A DNA stretch of 64,000 nucleotides, from the NCBI RefSeq assembly GCF_009857445.1, contig NZ_WWCN01000009.1, forward strand, positions 62,001 to 126,000, in the 5' to 3' direction. The notes beneath the pieces were generated by a model, which worked only from the letters and a program-made list of their open reading frames with translations, made no database searches and was not told the origin of the DNA. This DNA is from Duganella flavida. Its GTDB lineage: Bacteria; Pseudomonadota; Gammaproteobacteria; Burkholderiales; Burkholderiaceae_D. Positions 26,569-35,799 of this stretch are shown in pieces. Numbering within the stretch: the first letter of the stretch is position 1; each line of letters begins with the position of its first letter. The translations under genes were made by a program, and so were the position numbers.

Positions 26569-28165
26569 GCGCAGCGAGCCGCCGACCCGGCAATGCGGGC
26601 GGCGGCGTGCCGGCCAGCTTGAATACGCTGACTGCCTGCGCCAGCAAGTCCGCCTGGTCGCGCATGCTTTGCGCGGCGGCAGCAGCTTGTTCCACCAGCG
26701 CGGCGTTCTGCTGCGTCACATCATCAATCGAGACGATGGCCTGATTGACTTGCTCAATGCCCGTGCTCTGCTCGCTACTGGCGGCGCTGATCTGGTTCAT
26801 GATATCCGCCACTTGCGCCACCGATTGCACGATGCTTTGCATGGTGCTGCCAGCCTGATCGACCAGCGCCGCGCCTGCATCCACGGTTTCTACCGAACGC
26901 CCGATCAGCTCCTTGATTTCCTTGGCCGCGCCAGCCGAGCGCTGCGCCAGCACCCGCACTTCCGACGCCACCACTGCAAAGCCCCGGCCCTGCTCGCCGG
27001 CACGCGCCGCTTCCACCGCTGCATTCAGTGCCAGGATGTTGGTCTGGAATGCGATGCCATCAATCACGCTAATAATGTCGACGATCTTGCTGGAGCTTTC
27101 CTTGATCGCGCCCATCGTCGTCACCACCTCGCCCACCACTTGCCCGCCCTTGGTGGCGTAATCAGAAGCCGCCACCACCAGCTTGGTCGCCTCACGCGCA
27201 TTGGCGGCATTCTGCGACACGGTGGACGTCAGTTCTTCCATCGACGATGCCGTCTCTTCCAGGCTGGACGCCTGCTGCTCCGTGCGCGTCGACAAATCCA
27301 GATTGCCGCTGGCGATTTCGTTGGAGGCCGTGGTGATCGTATCCGTACCCGAACGCACTTGTCCCACCGTGCGCGCCAGTGCATCGTTCATGTCGATCAG
27401 TGCGCGCAACAGCTGGCCGGTTTCGTCGGTGGTGTTGCACTCCATGCGCATCGTCAGGTCGCCGCCGGCCACCGCTTGTGCCATGCCGACCGCACGGTTC
27501 AGCGGCTGCGTGATGCTGCGCGTAATCACGTACAGCACCCACGCCGCCAGCGCTGCCGCCACCACCGTCAGAATCACCATCGTCGTGCGCGAGCTGCTGT
27601 AGGCTTGCTCGGCCACGACGTTGGTCTCTTCAATGGCAGCGGTTTGAAACTTGACCATGTCGGTCAACGCGTTCATGTAGGCGGTTTGCTCCTTGCGCAC
27701 CGTGGTCAGCAGGTATTTGACCACTTCATCGTGCTTGCTGCTATCGCCCGACATGCCAACGAAGGCGTTCTGCACCACCAGATATTTTTCGCGCGCGTCC
27801 AGCACCGCCTGCAGCTTGGCCTTGCTTTGCGCGTCGTCGTCATCGGCAATCAGCTTGCCCAATTTGTCGAGCCGCTCGGCGTTTTCCTGTTTGCGTTTTT
27901 CAACGCGCTCCAGTTCGGCCTTCACCACCGCCGGCTCGTTGGACAGCATGGCGTTACGCATCGCGCGGGCGATGTCGTTCAAGCCGCCTATCGTTTCGTA
28001 AGCCAGTATCACCTTGGGAACTTTGTCGGTGGCGAGGTCCTTGGTGTTGTTATTCAACTTGCCAAGATTGCCAATACCAACCACGGAGATGCCAATCATG
28101 AAGATGATCGCGACACCCAAACCGGCCGCCAGCCGGTAGCCGATTTTCCAATTGCCGATGCCCAT
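26558..28165 (-). CDS. Methyl-accepting chemotaxis protein
   Basis: 535 residues. A first membrane helix (about 11-31) precedes a four-helix periplasmic sensor rich in heptads (LERVEKRKQENAERLDKL). A second helix (about 190-212) leads to HAMP (to about 265, NRAVGMAQAVAGGDLTMRME). The cytoplasmic signalling domain holds the conserved hairpin AARAGEQGRGFAVVASEVRV. The protein ends PGRRLAALTR without an obvious CheR-docking pentapeptide. Ligand unknown. No other chemotaxis gene is nearby. Its stop lies inside the receptor remnant on the other strand. Confidence 0.94.
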   Translation of the reverse strand: MGIGNWKIGYRLAAGLGVAIIFMIGISVVGIGNLGKLNNNTKDLATDKVPKVILAYETIGGLNDIARAMRNAMLSNEPAVVKAELERVEKRKQENAERLDKLGKLIADDDDAQSKAKLQAVLDAREKYLVVQNAFVGMSGDSSKHDEVVKYLLTTVRKEQTAYMNALTDMVKFQTAAIEETNVVAEQAYSSSRTTMVILTVVAAALAAWVLYVITRSITQPLNRAVGMAQAVAGGDLTMRMECNTTDETGQLLRALIDMNDALARTVGQVRSGTDTITTASNEIASGNLDLSTRTEQQASSLEETASSMEELTSTVSQNAANAREATKLVVAASDYATKGGQVVGEVVTTMGAIKESSSKIVDIISVIDGIAFQTNILALNAAVEAARAGEQGRGFAVVASEVRVLAQRSAGAAKEIKELIGRSVETVDAGAALVDQAGSTMQSIVQSVAQVADIMNQISAASSEQSTGIEQVNQAIVSIDDVTQQNAALVEQAAAAAQSMRDQADLLAQAVSVFKLAGTPPPALPGRRLAALTR

Positions 28166-28245
28166 ACGGTGCTCCCCGGTGTTGGTTGCAGGGATTCAGT
28201 ATAGGGTCATTCGTTCAGGAGAAACGGGAAAATATGACAACTGTT

Positions 28246-28277
28246 CTGCTGCCGCCACACTGTCGTGGCGGCAGCAG
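28246..28277 (-). other. Perfect 13-pair hairpin between cysB and the chemoreceptor gene
   Basis: CTGCTGCCGCCAC (28246-28258) and GTGGCGGCAGCAG (28265-28277) pair perfectly around ACTGTC. It begins six bases after the cysB stop, reading leftward, and could end the cys transcript. The U-tract is poor (the tail reads AACAGTTGTCATATTTT), so factor-assisted termination or 3'-end protection is as likely. Confidence 0.6.
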
Positions 28278-28282
28278 GGGAA

Positions 28283-29215
28283 TCAGGAGAGATCCCCGCC
28301 GTTGAGGGCGGCGTCAATGTCGGCGCGGGTCAGGTCCGGCGCGAATTGCTGGATGAAATGGTAGGCATAGGAACGCAGGTAGGCGCCCTTGCGCACTGCC
28401 AGACGGGTGGTGTTTTGCGCGAACAGGTGCGACGCTTCCACTGCGCGCATGCCTTTATCGCGGCCGTGGTCAAACGCCATCGAAGCGACGATGCCCACGC
28501 CCAGACCCAGCGACACATATTGCTTGATCACGTCCGAATCCATCGCGGTCAGCACGATGTCAGGGCGCACGCCGGCTTGTTCGAAGGCCGCATCGATGTG
28601 GCCGCGACCGGTGAAGCCGACGTCGTAAGTAATCAGCGGGAACTCGGCCAGGTCTTCCAGCTTGATCGGCGAACGCGTCAACAGCGGGTGGCCATCCGGT
28701 ACCACGATCAAGTGGCTCCAGCGGTAGCACGGGAACGACACCAGATCCGGGAATTGCGACAAGCCTTCGGTCGCGATGCCGATGTCGGTCTTGCCCGACA
28801 AAATCCATTCGGCGATGTGCTCGGGCGCACTCTGCTGCAAAGCGATGCGCACGTCCGGATACGCGGTGCGGAAGCTCTGCACCACTTTCGGCAGCGCGTA
28901 GCGTGCCTGCGTGTGGGTGGCCGCCACGCTCAAGGTGCCGCTTTGCTGGCCGGTGTATTCGAGACTGGCTTGCTGCAAGTTCTCGGCTTCGATCAGCAGG
29001 CGGTCGATAATCTTCAGGATGCCTTTGCCTGGCTCGGTCATGCCGGTCAGGCGCTTGCCGTTACGCTCAAAAATCACAACGCCCAGTTCGTCTTCCAGCT
29101 CACGAATCTGGCGCGACACGCCAGGCTGCGAGGTGAACAGGGCATTCGCTACTTCAGTCAGGTTGTAGCCACGACGGGCGGCTTCGCGGATGGACCGCAG
29201 CTGTTGAAAATTCAT
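28283..29215 (-). CDS. cysB: CysB-type LysR regulator of sulfur assimilation
   Basis: 310 residues, a LysR-family length. The N-terminal winged helix reads [20 protein letters not shown], then [20 protein letters not shown], as in CysB/Cbl. The effector domain has [18 protein letters not shown] and ESDVIK-like ([18 protein letters not shown]) segments. CysB binds N-acetylserine and activates sulfate-transport and reduction genes. Its start overlaps the cysA stop (ATGA), so the regulator is translated with the transporter it probably controls. Confidence 0.94.
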   Translation of the reverse strand: MNFQQLRSIREAARRGYNLTEVANALFTSQPGVSRQIRELEDELGVVIFERNGKRLTGMTEPGKGILKIIDRLLIEAENLQQASLEYTGQQSGTLSVAATHTQARYALPKVVQSFRTAYPDVRIALQQSAPEHIAEWILSGKTDIGIATEGLSQFPDLVSFPCYRWSHLIVVPDGHPLLTRSPIKLEDLAEFPLITYDVGFTGRGHIDAAFEQAGVRPDIVLTAMDSDVIKQYVSLGLGVGIVASMAFDHGRDKGMRAVEASHLFAQNTTRLAVRKGAYLRSYAYHFIQQFAPDLTRADIDAALNGGDLS

Positions 29216-30282
29216 ATGGACGCTCCTTCGTCGACGAACACGCGCAGACGTTTTGGTCGCACTACCAGCGTCTCGCCTTCTTTCAGGTCGAGGCTGCTGA
29301 AGCGCTCGTTAGGGATAACTGCTTCGATCAGTTCGGCGTTGTCGCCGCGCTCGAGGTCGAGCTGGGCCAGCGGGCCGATCGCATGCGCGCGGCGCAGCTT
29401 GACCACAATGCCTTCCGCGCCCGGCGTGTAGCGGTCCACATCGAGTTCGTGTGGACGCACATACGCAGTGCCCTTGCCATCCGCACCCGGCTGGCCCGGT
29501 ACATTAAAGCTGGCGTCGCCACTGGCCAGCACGCCGTCTTGCACGCGGCCATGGAATACGTTGACGTTGCCGAGGAAGCCGTACACGAATGGCGAGGCCG
29601 GATGGTTGTACACCTCGTCCGGTGCGCCGATTTGTTCGACGTTACCTTTGTTCATCAGCACCACTTGGTCGGCTACTTCCAGCGCTTCTTCCTGGTCATG
29701 GGTCACGAAAATGGAAGTCACATGCAGTTCGTCGTGCAGACGGCGCAGCCAGCGGCGCAGTTCCTTGCGCACTTTCGCGTCCAGCGCGCCGAACGGTTCA
29801 TCCAGCAGCAGCACGCGCGGCTCGACCGCCAGCGCGCGCGCCAGTGCGATACGCTGGCGTTGGCCGCCCGACAGTTGCGGTGGATAGCGATCGGCCAGCC
29901 AGTCCAGCTGCACCAGTTCCAGCAGGTCCTTCACCTTGCGGCGGATCTGGTCTTCCGATGGACGCTCTGAACGCTTCTTGACGCGCAGGCCGAAGGCGAC
30001 GTTTTCAAACACCGTCATGTGCTTGAACAGCGCGTAGTGCTGAAACACGAAGCCAACCTGGCGCTCGCGCACGTGACGGTCGGACGAATCCTGACCATCC
30101 AGCAGCACCTGCCCCGAGTCCGGATGCTCAAGGCCGGCGATGCAGCGCAGCAGCGTGGTCTTGCCGCAGCCCGACGGGCCCAGCAGCGCGGTCAGTTCAC
30201 CTTGCGGGAAGTCCAGCGAGATATTGTTGAGGGCGACGAAATCGCCGAAACGCTTGTTGATGTTTTTAACTTGGATCGTCAT
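29212..30282 (-). CDS. cysA: Sulfate/thiosulfate ABC transporter ATP-binding subunit
   Basis: The 356-residue ATPase has Walker [12 protein letters not shown] (about residues 35-45), the Q-loop [12 protein letters not shown], the signature [15 protein letters not shown] and Walker [13 protein letters not shown], then the H-loop [10 protein letters not shown]-terminal TOBE-like regulatory part follows (about 240-356, [12 protein letters not shown]). It energises sulfate import with CysT, CysW and Sbp. Four bases separate it from cysW; it overlaps cysB. Confidence 0.97.
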   Translation of the reverse strand: MTIQVKNINKRFGDFVALNNISLDFPQGELTALLGPSGCGKTTLLRCIAGLEHPDSGQVLLDGQDSSDRHVRERQVGFVFQHYALFKHMTVFENVAFGLRVKKRSERPSEDQIRRKVKDLLELVQLDWLADRYPPQLSGGQRQRIALARALAVEPRVLLLDEPFGALDAKVRKELRRWLRRLHDELHVTSIFVTHDQEEALEVADQVVLMNKGNVEQIGAPDEVYNHPASPFVYGFLGNVNVFHGRVQDGVLASGDASFNVPGQPGADGKGTAYVRPHELDVDRYTPGAEGIVVKLRRAHAIGPLAQLDLERGDNAELIEAVIPNERFSSLDLKEGETLVVRPKRLRVFVDEGASI

Positions 30283-30286
30283 GGTA

Positions 30287-31177
30287 TTACTCCGTAGTGC
30301 GTGCGTCGTCGGCGACGGATTCGTTCAGGCGCCAGGCGATAAAGGTTTTCACGACCAGCGTCACCAGGGCCAGCAGCGCCAGCAGGGACGCCACGGCAAA
30401 GGCGGCGGCAAAGTTGTACTCGTTGTAGAGAATCTCGACCTGCAGCGGCATGGTGTTGGTTTCGCCGCGGATGTGACCGGACACCACCGACACCGCGCCG
30501 AACTCGCCCATCGCTCGGGCGTTACACAGGATCACGCCGTACAACAGGCCCCACTTGATATTCGGCAGCGTCACGCGGCGGAAGGTATCCCAGCCGGACG
30601 CGCCCAGCACGATGGCGGCCTCTTCTTCTTCGCTGCCTTGCGCCTGCATCAGCGGAATCAGCTCGCGCGCCACAAACGGGAAGGTGACGAAGATGGTGGC
30701 CAGCACAATGCCCGGCACCGCGAACAGAATCTTGATGTCGTGATCCATCAGCCACGGACCGAACCAGCCCTGGGCGCCGAACAGCAGCACGTAGATCAGG
30801 CCCGAGATGACTGGCGATACCGAGAACGGTAAATCGATCAGGGTCAGCAAAATGCTTTTGCCGCGGAATTCAAATTTGGCGATGCACCACGAGGCAGCCA
30901 CGCCGAATACCAGGTTCAGCGGCACGGCAATCACGGCGGTCAGCAAGGTCAGCTTGATGGCCGAGATGGCGTCGTCTTCCACGATGGCGGCAAGGTAGGC
31001 GTCCCAGCCTTTTTTCAAGCCTTCGTAAAATACCGAAACCAGCGGCACAAACAGGAACAGCGTCAGGAAGGCCAGCGCGACCACGATCAGCGTAATGCGC
31101 ACCCAGCGCGGTTCCAGGATTTGCGGTGCGGAAGGCAATTCGCCGCGACGCACGTTGGTGACAGGAGCTCCGCTCAT
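30287..31177 (-). CDS. cysW: Sulfate ABC transporter permease CysW
   Basis: The 296-residue inner-membrane permease has six or so helices and the cytoplasmic EAA loop [20 protein letters not shown] followed by TLPNIKWG, which docks on CysA. The [20 protein letters not shown] segment is typical of CysW. The first helix is near residues 25-45. It starts one base after the cysT stop and stops four bases before cysA. Confidence 0.96.
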   Translation of the reverse strand: MSGAPVTNVRRGELPSAPQILEPRWVRITLIVVALAFLTLFLFVPLVSVFYEGLKKGWDAYLAAIVEDDAISAIKLTLLTAVIAVPLNLVFGVAASWCIAKFEFRGKSILLTLIDLPFSVSPVISGLIYVLLFGAQGWFGPWLMDHDIKILFAVPGIVLATIFVTFPFVARELIPLMQAQGSEEEEAAIVLGASGWDTFRRVTLPNIKWGLLYGVILCNARAMGEFGAVSVVSGHIRGETNTMPLQVEILYNEYNFAAAFAVASLLALLALVTLVVKTFIAWRLNESVADDARTTE

Positions 31178-31178
31178 A

Positions 31179-32054
31179 TTATTTCCCCGACTTTCCGCGA
31201 GCCCAGGCTTGCAACAGGTTGATGGTCAGCAGCAGGATGAAGGACACCACCAGCATCACCACGGCGATCGAGGTAGCGCCGGCGTAGTCGTACTGCTCCA
31301 GCTTGGTGATGATGAACAGCGGCGTAATTTCCGACACCATCGGCATATTGCCGGCGATGAAAATCACCGAGCCGTATTCACCGGTAGCGCGCGCGAAGGC
31401 CAGCGCAAAGCCGGTCATCAGCGATGGCAGGATGGTTGGAAACACCACGCGCGCGAAGGTCTGCCAGGCGTTGGCGCCGAGGCTGGCGGCGGCTTCCTCC
31501 AGCTCGCGCTCAGCGTCTTCCAGCACCGGCTGCACGGTACGCACCACGAACGGCAGGCCGATGAAGGTCAGCGCAATCACCACGCCTAGCGGGGTGAACG
31601 CGACCTTGATGCCGAGGCTGCCTTCGATGAAGCGGCCCAGCCAGCCATTGGCCGAATACAGTGCGGTCAGGGTAATGCCGGCCACAGCAGTCGGCAGTGC
31701 GAACGGCAAGTCGACCAGTGCGTCAACGATGCGTTTGCCCGGGAATTCATAGCGCACCAGCACCCACGCCACGATGCCGCCGAAGACGACATTAATAAAG
31801 GCGCCAATCAGCGAGGCGCCAAACGTCAACTTGTAGGATGCAATCACGCGCGCCGAGGTGACGGTGTTCCAGAACTGCTCCCAGCTTACGGTAGCGGTCT
31901 TGAGGAAAACGGCCGACAGCGGGATCAGGACGATCAGCGTCAGGTAGAAAATCGTGAACCCCAGCGACAGCCGGAAACCCGGCATTACGCGGAATGGTGC
32001 GCTCCGTTTGGCCACCGGTGGGGTGGCGCCGGACGCGGCAAGAACAGCAGACAT
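31179..32054 (-). CDS. cysT: Sulfate ABC transporter permease CysT
   Basis: The start is taken at 32054 because GGGAG precedes it at a good distance, giving 291 residues; the frame is open further upstream but without a start context. The protein has the CysT pattern: [20 protein letters not shown] near the N-terminus, the EAA loop [20 protein letters not shown] and [16 protein letters not shown]. It pairs with CysW. A 95-base region upstream carries a sequence shared with the sbp promoter, so this unit probably has its own CysB-dependent promoter. Confidence 0.95.
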   Translation of the reverse strand: MSAVLAASGATPPVAKRSAPFRVMPGFRLSLGFTIFYLTLIVLIPLSAVFLKTATVSWEQFWNTVTSARVIASYKLTFGASLIGAFINVVFGGIVAWVLVRYEFPGKRIVDALVDLPFALPTAVAGITLTALYSANGWLGRFIEGSLGIKVAFTPLGVVIALTFIGLPFVVRTVQPVLEDAERELEEAAASLGANAWQTFARVVFPTILPSLMTGFALAFARATGEYGSVIFIAGNMPMVSEITPLFIITKLEQYDYAGATSIAVVMLVVSFILLLTINLLQAWARGKSGK

Positions 32055-32119
32055 GTACGCTCCCTTATTACAAATCCTTCTATAAGGGCTGCATATTCTC
32101 ACCAATGCATCATATTACA

Positions 32120-32131
32120 AACGAAGCATTT
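32120..32131 (-). promoter_or_regulatory. Candidate CysB-binding element upstream of cysT
   Basis: AACGAAGCATTT on the plus strand (AAATGCTTCGTT towards cysT) lies 65 bases upstream of the cysT start. The identical 12 bases occur 54 bases upstream of sbp. In both cases an AT-rich TAAT-type stretch follows. CysB control is inferred from shared sequence and pathway, not from a known consensus. Confidence 0.5.
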
Positions 32132-32149
32132 CTCATTTGATTAGATGAT

Positions 32150-32926
32150 TCAGCTATATACGAGCTTCACGGCTACAGCGACCAGGGTGACGGCAAGGAT
32201 GCCGCGCAGCAAGCGCTCAGGCACGGCGCGGGCGGCGTAAGCGCCGAGGGTGATGCCGGGCACGGAGCCAACCAGCAAGGTCAGCAGCAGGGTCCAGTTG
32301 ATCGAGCCCAGCCACCAGTGGCCTACGGCGGCAATCGCGGTCAGCGGCACGGCATAAGCGATGTCGGTGCCAGCCACTTCGGCGGCGGTCAGGCGCGGGT
32401 AGAGCATGACCAGCACGGTGGCGCCAATCGCGCCGGCGCCAATCGAGGAAATGGTTACCAGCACGCCCAGTACGGCGCCGGTGAAGATGGTGGCGTTATG
32501 CAACGCCCTGCCCTGCAATTGGCGCTCCGGGTGGGCGGTGATCCAGGCCAGCATTTTGCGCTTGAACAGCAAGGCTATCACGGTCAGGAATACGGAGCCA
32601 GCGATGGTGTAGCGGATGATCTGGCCCATCTCTTTGCTGAGCGTGCCGAAGTATTTAAGGCCGATACTGGCCAGCAGCGCAGCCGGCAGCGCGCCGAGGC
32701 AAAGACGGCGCACGATGTCCCAGTGGACGGTACCGCGTAATCGATGGGTGAAGGTGCCGACGCCCTTGGTCAGGGAGGCAAATGCGAGGTCAGTGCCGAC
32801 GGCAACGGCCGGCGTGACGCCGAAGAGCAGGGTCAGCAGCGGCGTCATCAACGAGCCACCGCCTACGCCGGTCATACCAACCAGCAGACCAACTGCAAAT
32901 CCTGATGCAACAAACTGCAAATCCAT
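32150..32926 (-). CDS. TauE/SafE family anion permease
   Basis: 258 residues with about eight membrane helices. The TauE/SafE repeats are visible: FAVGLLVGMTGVGGGSLMTP near the N-terminus and TISSIGAGAIGATVLVMLYP near residue 155. Members move sulfite, sulfonates, sulfoacetate or other organic anions. Its place between sbp and cysT suggests a sulfur compound as substrate. The start follows GGGGAAATTCT. It lies 72 bases after the peroxiredoxin gene. Confidence 0.88.
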   Translation of the reverse strand: MDLQFVASGFAVGLLVGMTGVGGGSLMTPLLTLLFGVTPAVAVGTDLAFASLTKGVGTFTHRLRGTVHWDIVRRLCLGALPAALLASIGLKYFGTLSKEMGQIIRYTIAGSVFLTVIALLFKRKMLAWITAHPERQLQGRALHNATIFTGAVLGVLVTISSIGAGAIGATVLVMLYPRLTAAEVAGTDIAYAVPLTAIAAVGHWWLGSINWTLLLTLLVGSVPGITLGAYAARAVPERLLRGILAVTLVAVAVKLVYS

Positions 32927-32998
32927 AGAATTTCCCCAAAGTAGGCCCGAAGGTTACCTACAGAGGGGAAAATCCCAAACAACGGAAAACTTATAAGC

Positions 32999-33637
32999 TT
33001 ATTTGTTCGGTTGTGGCGTCACGCGCAGGTACGGACGTGGCGAGCTGAAGCCTTTTGGATACTTTTGCTTGATCACTTCCGGATCTTGCACCGTCAGCGG
33101 GATGATGACGTCGTCGCCATCTTTCCAGTTGCCTGGCGTCGCCACGGTGTAGCCGTCGGTCAGTTGCAGCGCATCGATCACGCGCAGCACTTCGTCGAAG
33201 TTACGGCCGGTGCTCATCGGATAGGTGATGCTCAGGCGAACCTTCTTGTTCGGGTCGATCACGAACAGGGTGCGCACGGTGGCGGTAGCCGACGCTTCCG
33301 GGTGGATCATGTCGTACAGGGTAGCGACCGTGCGGTCCGCATCAGCGATGATCGGGAAGCCGACCACGGTGTTCTGGGTTTCTTCGATGTCCTTGATCCA
33401 GGCGGTGTGCGATTCAGCTGGATCGACCGACAGTGCGATCGCTTTCACATTGCGCTTGTCGAATTCAGGTTTCAGCTTGGCAGTCAAGCCCAGCTCGGTG
33501 GTGCACACTGGCGTAAAGTCAGCCGGGTGCGAGAACAGCACCACCCACGAGCTGCCTGCCCACTCATGGAACTTCAGTTTGCCAATGGAAGAATCTTGTT
33601 CGAAATCAGGCGCGATATCGCCGAGGCGTATGGTCAT
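32999..33637 (-). CDS. 1-Cys peroxiredoxin (Prx6 type)
   Basis: From the ATG at 33637, after GGAGACC, the protein has 212 residues. The catalytic motif FSHPADFTPVCTTELG places the peroxidatic cysteine at residue 45, with the Prx6-class RLSITYPMSTGRN and a long C-terminal arm. No resolving cysteine is visible in the C-terminal half, fitting a 1-Cys enzyme. It reduces peroxides in the cytoplasm. Its neighbours are sulfur-assimilation genes, which suggests coupling of thiol supply and oxidant defence. Confidence 0.93.
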   Translation of the reverse strand: MTIRLGDIAPDFEQDSSIGKLKFHEWAGSSWVVLFSHPADFTPVCTTELGLTAKLKPEFDKRNVKAIALSVDPAESHTAWIKDIEETQNTVVGFPIIADADRTVATLYDMIHPEASATATVRTLFVIDPNKKVRLSITYPMSTGRNFDEVLRVIDALQLTDGYTVATPGNWKDGDDVIIPLTVQDPEVIKQKYPKGFSSPRPYLRVTPQPNK

Positions 33638-33662
33638 GTTTGGTCTCCAGGGGAAAAAATGG

Positions 33663-34217
33663 TCACGCGGACAATACACTATTGTGCGCCTGCTCTGCTA
33701 AAAAGTACAAGGTTTCCAGCCCTTCGGGCCAGTCGCCGAGACCGGACTCTGCGTTGATATGGCCGAGCGGACCGCCGTTGATGAAGCGGCTGTCCCAGCG
33801 CTTGGCCCACAGCTCGGCGCGCGGCGCCGCCATCCACGGATCGTTGGTACTGCCGACCATGATGGAAGGCACAGGCAAGGCTTGCTGCGGCAGCAGTGCC
33901 GCGACGTTGAATTTATCGGGATCGGCCGGCGCCACCAACAGCACGCCGAGCACCCCATCCCGATCACGCGCTACGCTGTGCACCGTGGCCAGCGCGCCGA
34001 AACTGTGCGCCACGATCAGCGTGGGACGGCTGTCTTGCTGGCGCAGCTGGTCAACACGGGCCGACCAGCGCGGCAGATCCGGTACTTCCCAATCCGCCTG
34101 CTGCACCCGCTCGAAGGCGGGGAACAGGCGTTGCCAGCGGCTTTGCCAGTGGTCCGGTCCGCTGTTGTGCAGGCCGGGCGCGATCAATACGCGATACTGT
34201 TCAAAGCCGCTGTTCAT
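33663..34217 (-). CDS. RBBP9/YdeN-type alpha/beta hydrolase
   Basis: 184 residues, the normal size of this small serine hydrolase family. The N-terminal VLIAPGLHNSGPDHWQSRW, the nucleophile elbow LIVAHSFGALA (Ser about residue 72), the acid region GSTNDPWM and the late GPLGHINAESGLGDWPEG with the catalytic histidine are present. Substrate unknown. The ATG shares one base with the sbp stop (TAATG), so it is coupled to the sulfate-binding protein, an association not explained by known sulfate uptake. Confidence 0.88.
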   Translation of the reverse strand: MNSGFEQYRVLIAPGLHNSGPDHWQSRWQRLFPAFERVQQADWEVPDLPRWSARVDQLRQQDSRPTLIVAHSFGALATVHSVARDRDGVLGVLLVAPADPDKFNVAALLPQQALPVPSIMVGSTNDPWMAAPRAELWAKRWDSRFINGGPLGHINAESGLGDWPEGLETLYFLAEQAHNSVLSA

Positions 34218-35224
34218 TATTTACCGGTAGGCTGGTAGATCTGGTCAAACAGGCCGCCGTCGGCGAAGTGGGTCTTCTGCGCCTTGGTCCAGTCGCCAGC
34301 CACATCGGCCAAGGTGAACAGCTTCACTTTCGGGAACTGGGCAGCGTATTTTTTCGACGCTTTCTCGGTGCCTGGACGGTAGTAGTTCTGGGCGATGATG
34401 TCTTGCGCTTCGTCGGTGTACAGGAAGTTCAGGTAGGCTTCCGACACTTTGCGGGTGCCGCGCTTGTCGACCACTTTGTCGACCACGGCCACTGGCGGTT
34501 CAGCCAGGATGGAGACCGATGGCGCCACGATGTCGAACTTGGTCGGGCCCAGTTCCTTGATCGCCAGCAGGGCTTCGTTTTCCCAAGCGATCAGCACGTC
34601 GCCGATGCCGCGTTCCACGAAGGTGGTGGTGGCGCCGCGCGCGCCGGAGTCCAGCACTGGCACGTTCTTGTACAGCTTGCTCAGGAATTCCTTGGCCGAC
34701 GCTTCGTTGCCGCCTGGTTGACGCAGCGCGTAGCCATACGCTGCCAGGTGGTTCCAGCGGGCGCCGCCCGAGGTTTTTGGATTCGGGGTGATCACAGCCA
34801 CGCCCGGTTTGACCAGGTCGTTCCAGTCCTTGATGCCTTTAGGATTGCCCTTGCGGACCAGGAACACGATAGTCGAGGTGTATGGGGTGCTGTTATGCGG
34901 CAGTTTTTTCTGCCAGTCCGAGGCCAGCAGCTTGTGCTCAGCGATGGCGTCGATATCGTAAGCCAGTGCCAGCGACACCACGTCCGCTTCCAGGCCGTCA
35001 ATCACGGCGCGGCCTTGCTTGCCCGAACCGCCGTGCGATTGCTTGATCTTGACGGTATCGCCGGTCTTGGCTTTCCACTCCTTGGCGAACGCAGTGTTGA
35101 CGTCCTGGTACAGCTCGCGGGTCGGGTCGTAGGATACGTTCAGCAGCGAGATGTCAGCAGCCATTGCTGGGGCAACAGCGGAGATAGCAAGAACAGCAGC
35201 GGCGATGATTTTCTTGGACAGCAT
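34217..35224 (-). CDS. sbp: Sulfate-binding periplasmic protein
   Basis: 335 residues with a signal peptide ([20 protein letters not shown], cleavage after AMA). The sulfate-binding family segments are [47 protein letters not shown] and [19 protein letters not shown]. It delivers sulfate, or possibly thiosulfate, to CysTWA. In this genome it is separated from cysT by three other genes, and its promoter region carries a dyad that overlaps the element shared with cysT. Confidence 0.95.
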   Translation of the reverse strand: MLSKKIIAAAVLAISAVAPAMAADISLLNVSYDPTRELYQDVNTAFAKEWKAKTGDTVKIKQSHGGSGKQGRAVIDGLEADVVSLALAYDIDAIAEHKLLASDWQKKLPHNSTPYTSTIVFLVRKGNPKGIKDWNDLVKPGVAVITPNPKTSGGARWNHLAAYGYALRQPGGNEASAKEFLSKLYKNVPVLDSGARGATTTFVERGIGDVLIAWENEALLAIKELGPTKFDIVAPSVSILAEPPVAVVDKVVDKRGTRKVSEAYLNFLYTDEAQDIIAQNYYRPGTEKASKKYAAQFPKVKLFTLADVAGDWTKAQKTHFADGGLFDQIYQPTGK

Positions 35225-35278
35225 TGGATTCCCCTAGTAGTGAAGGTCTCCAGATTAATGCCGTCCCTTATAAATTAG

Positions 35279-35301
35279 AACGAAGCATTTAGCAGTTCGT
35301 T
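35279..35301 (-). promoter_or_regulatory. Dyad operator candidate (CysB) upstream of sbp
   Basis: AACGAA (35279-35284) and TTCGTT (35296-35301) form a perfect inverted repeat with 11 bases between the arms, a geometry common for LysR-type regulators. One arm lies within the 12-base sequence also found upstream of cysT. The sbp start is 55 bases downstream. The cysT copy keeps one arm exactly and the other at four of six positions. Confidence 0.55.
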
Positions 35302-35312
35302 ATACCAAAACC

Positions 35313-35696
35313 TTATAAGAAACGGTTGTACAGCACCACCGCCCAGGTGGCTATAGCCAGCAAACAGGTCAGCATCACGGCGGCGCTGCCGAAATCCTTG
35401 GCATTCTTGGACAAAGGGTGGCGTTCCAGCGACACCCGGTCCACCACTGCTTCAATAGAGGAATTAATCAGTTCTACGATCAGGATCAGCAAAAGCACCC
35501 CGATCAGCACCAGTTTTTCAAATGCCGACACCCGCAGCAACAGCGCAATGATGGCACCCACCACGAACACGCTGACCTCTTGTCTAAAGGCGTGCTCGCC
35601 TTTCCATGCGGCCCGGAAGCCATCGATGGAGTAGAACATTGCCGTGATAATGCGCTTGAGGCCGCTCTTGCTTTTGAATTCGCTGACGGGATCCAT
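35313..35696 (-). CDS. dgkA: Diacylglycerol kinase (prokaryotic DgkA type)
   Basis: 127 residues, three membrane helices, matching E. coli DgkA (122). The signature ELINSSIEAVVDRVSLERHP (about residues 75-94) followed by SKNAKDFGSAAVMLT includes the catalytic glutamate and metal-binding residues. It phosphorylates diacylglycerol released by membrane-derived glycan synthesis. The N-terminus GLKRIITAMFYSIDGFRAAW is typical. It is divergent from the IclR regulator across about 100 bases. Confidence 0.96.
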   Translation of the reverse strand: MDPVSEFKSKSGLKRIITAMFYSIDGFRAAWKGEHAFRQEVSVFVVGAIIALLLRVSAFEKLVLIGVLLLILIVELINSSIEAVVDRVSLERHPLSKNAKDFGSAAVMLTCLLAIATWAVVLYNRFL

Positions 35697-35799
35697 GATG
35701 TGGCAAAAGTTAAGAATGTCGCATTATGCAGCATTTTCGTTTTTTTCCACATTATGGTATAAAGTTTGGTATCGAATACTGCATCGCACCAACCACATC

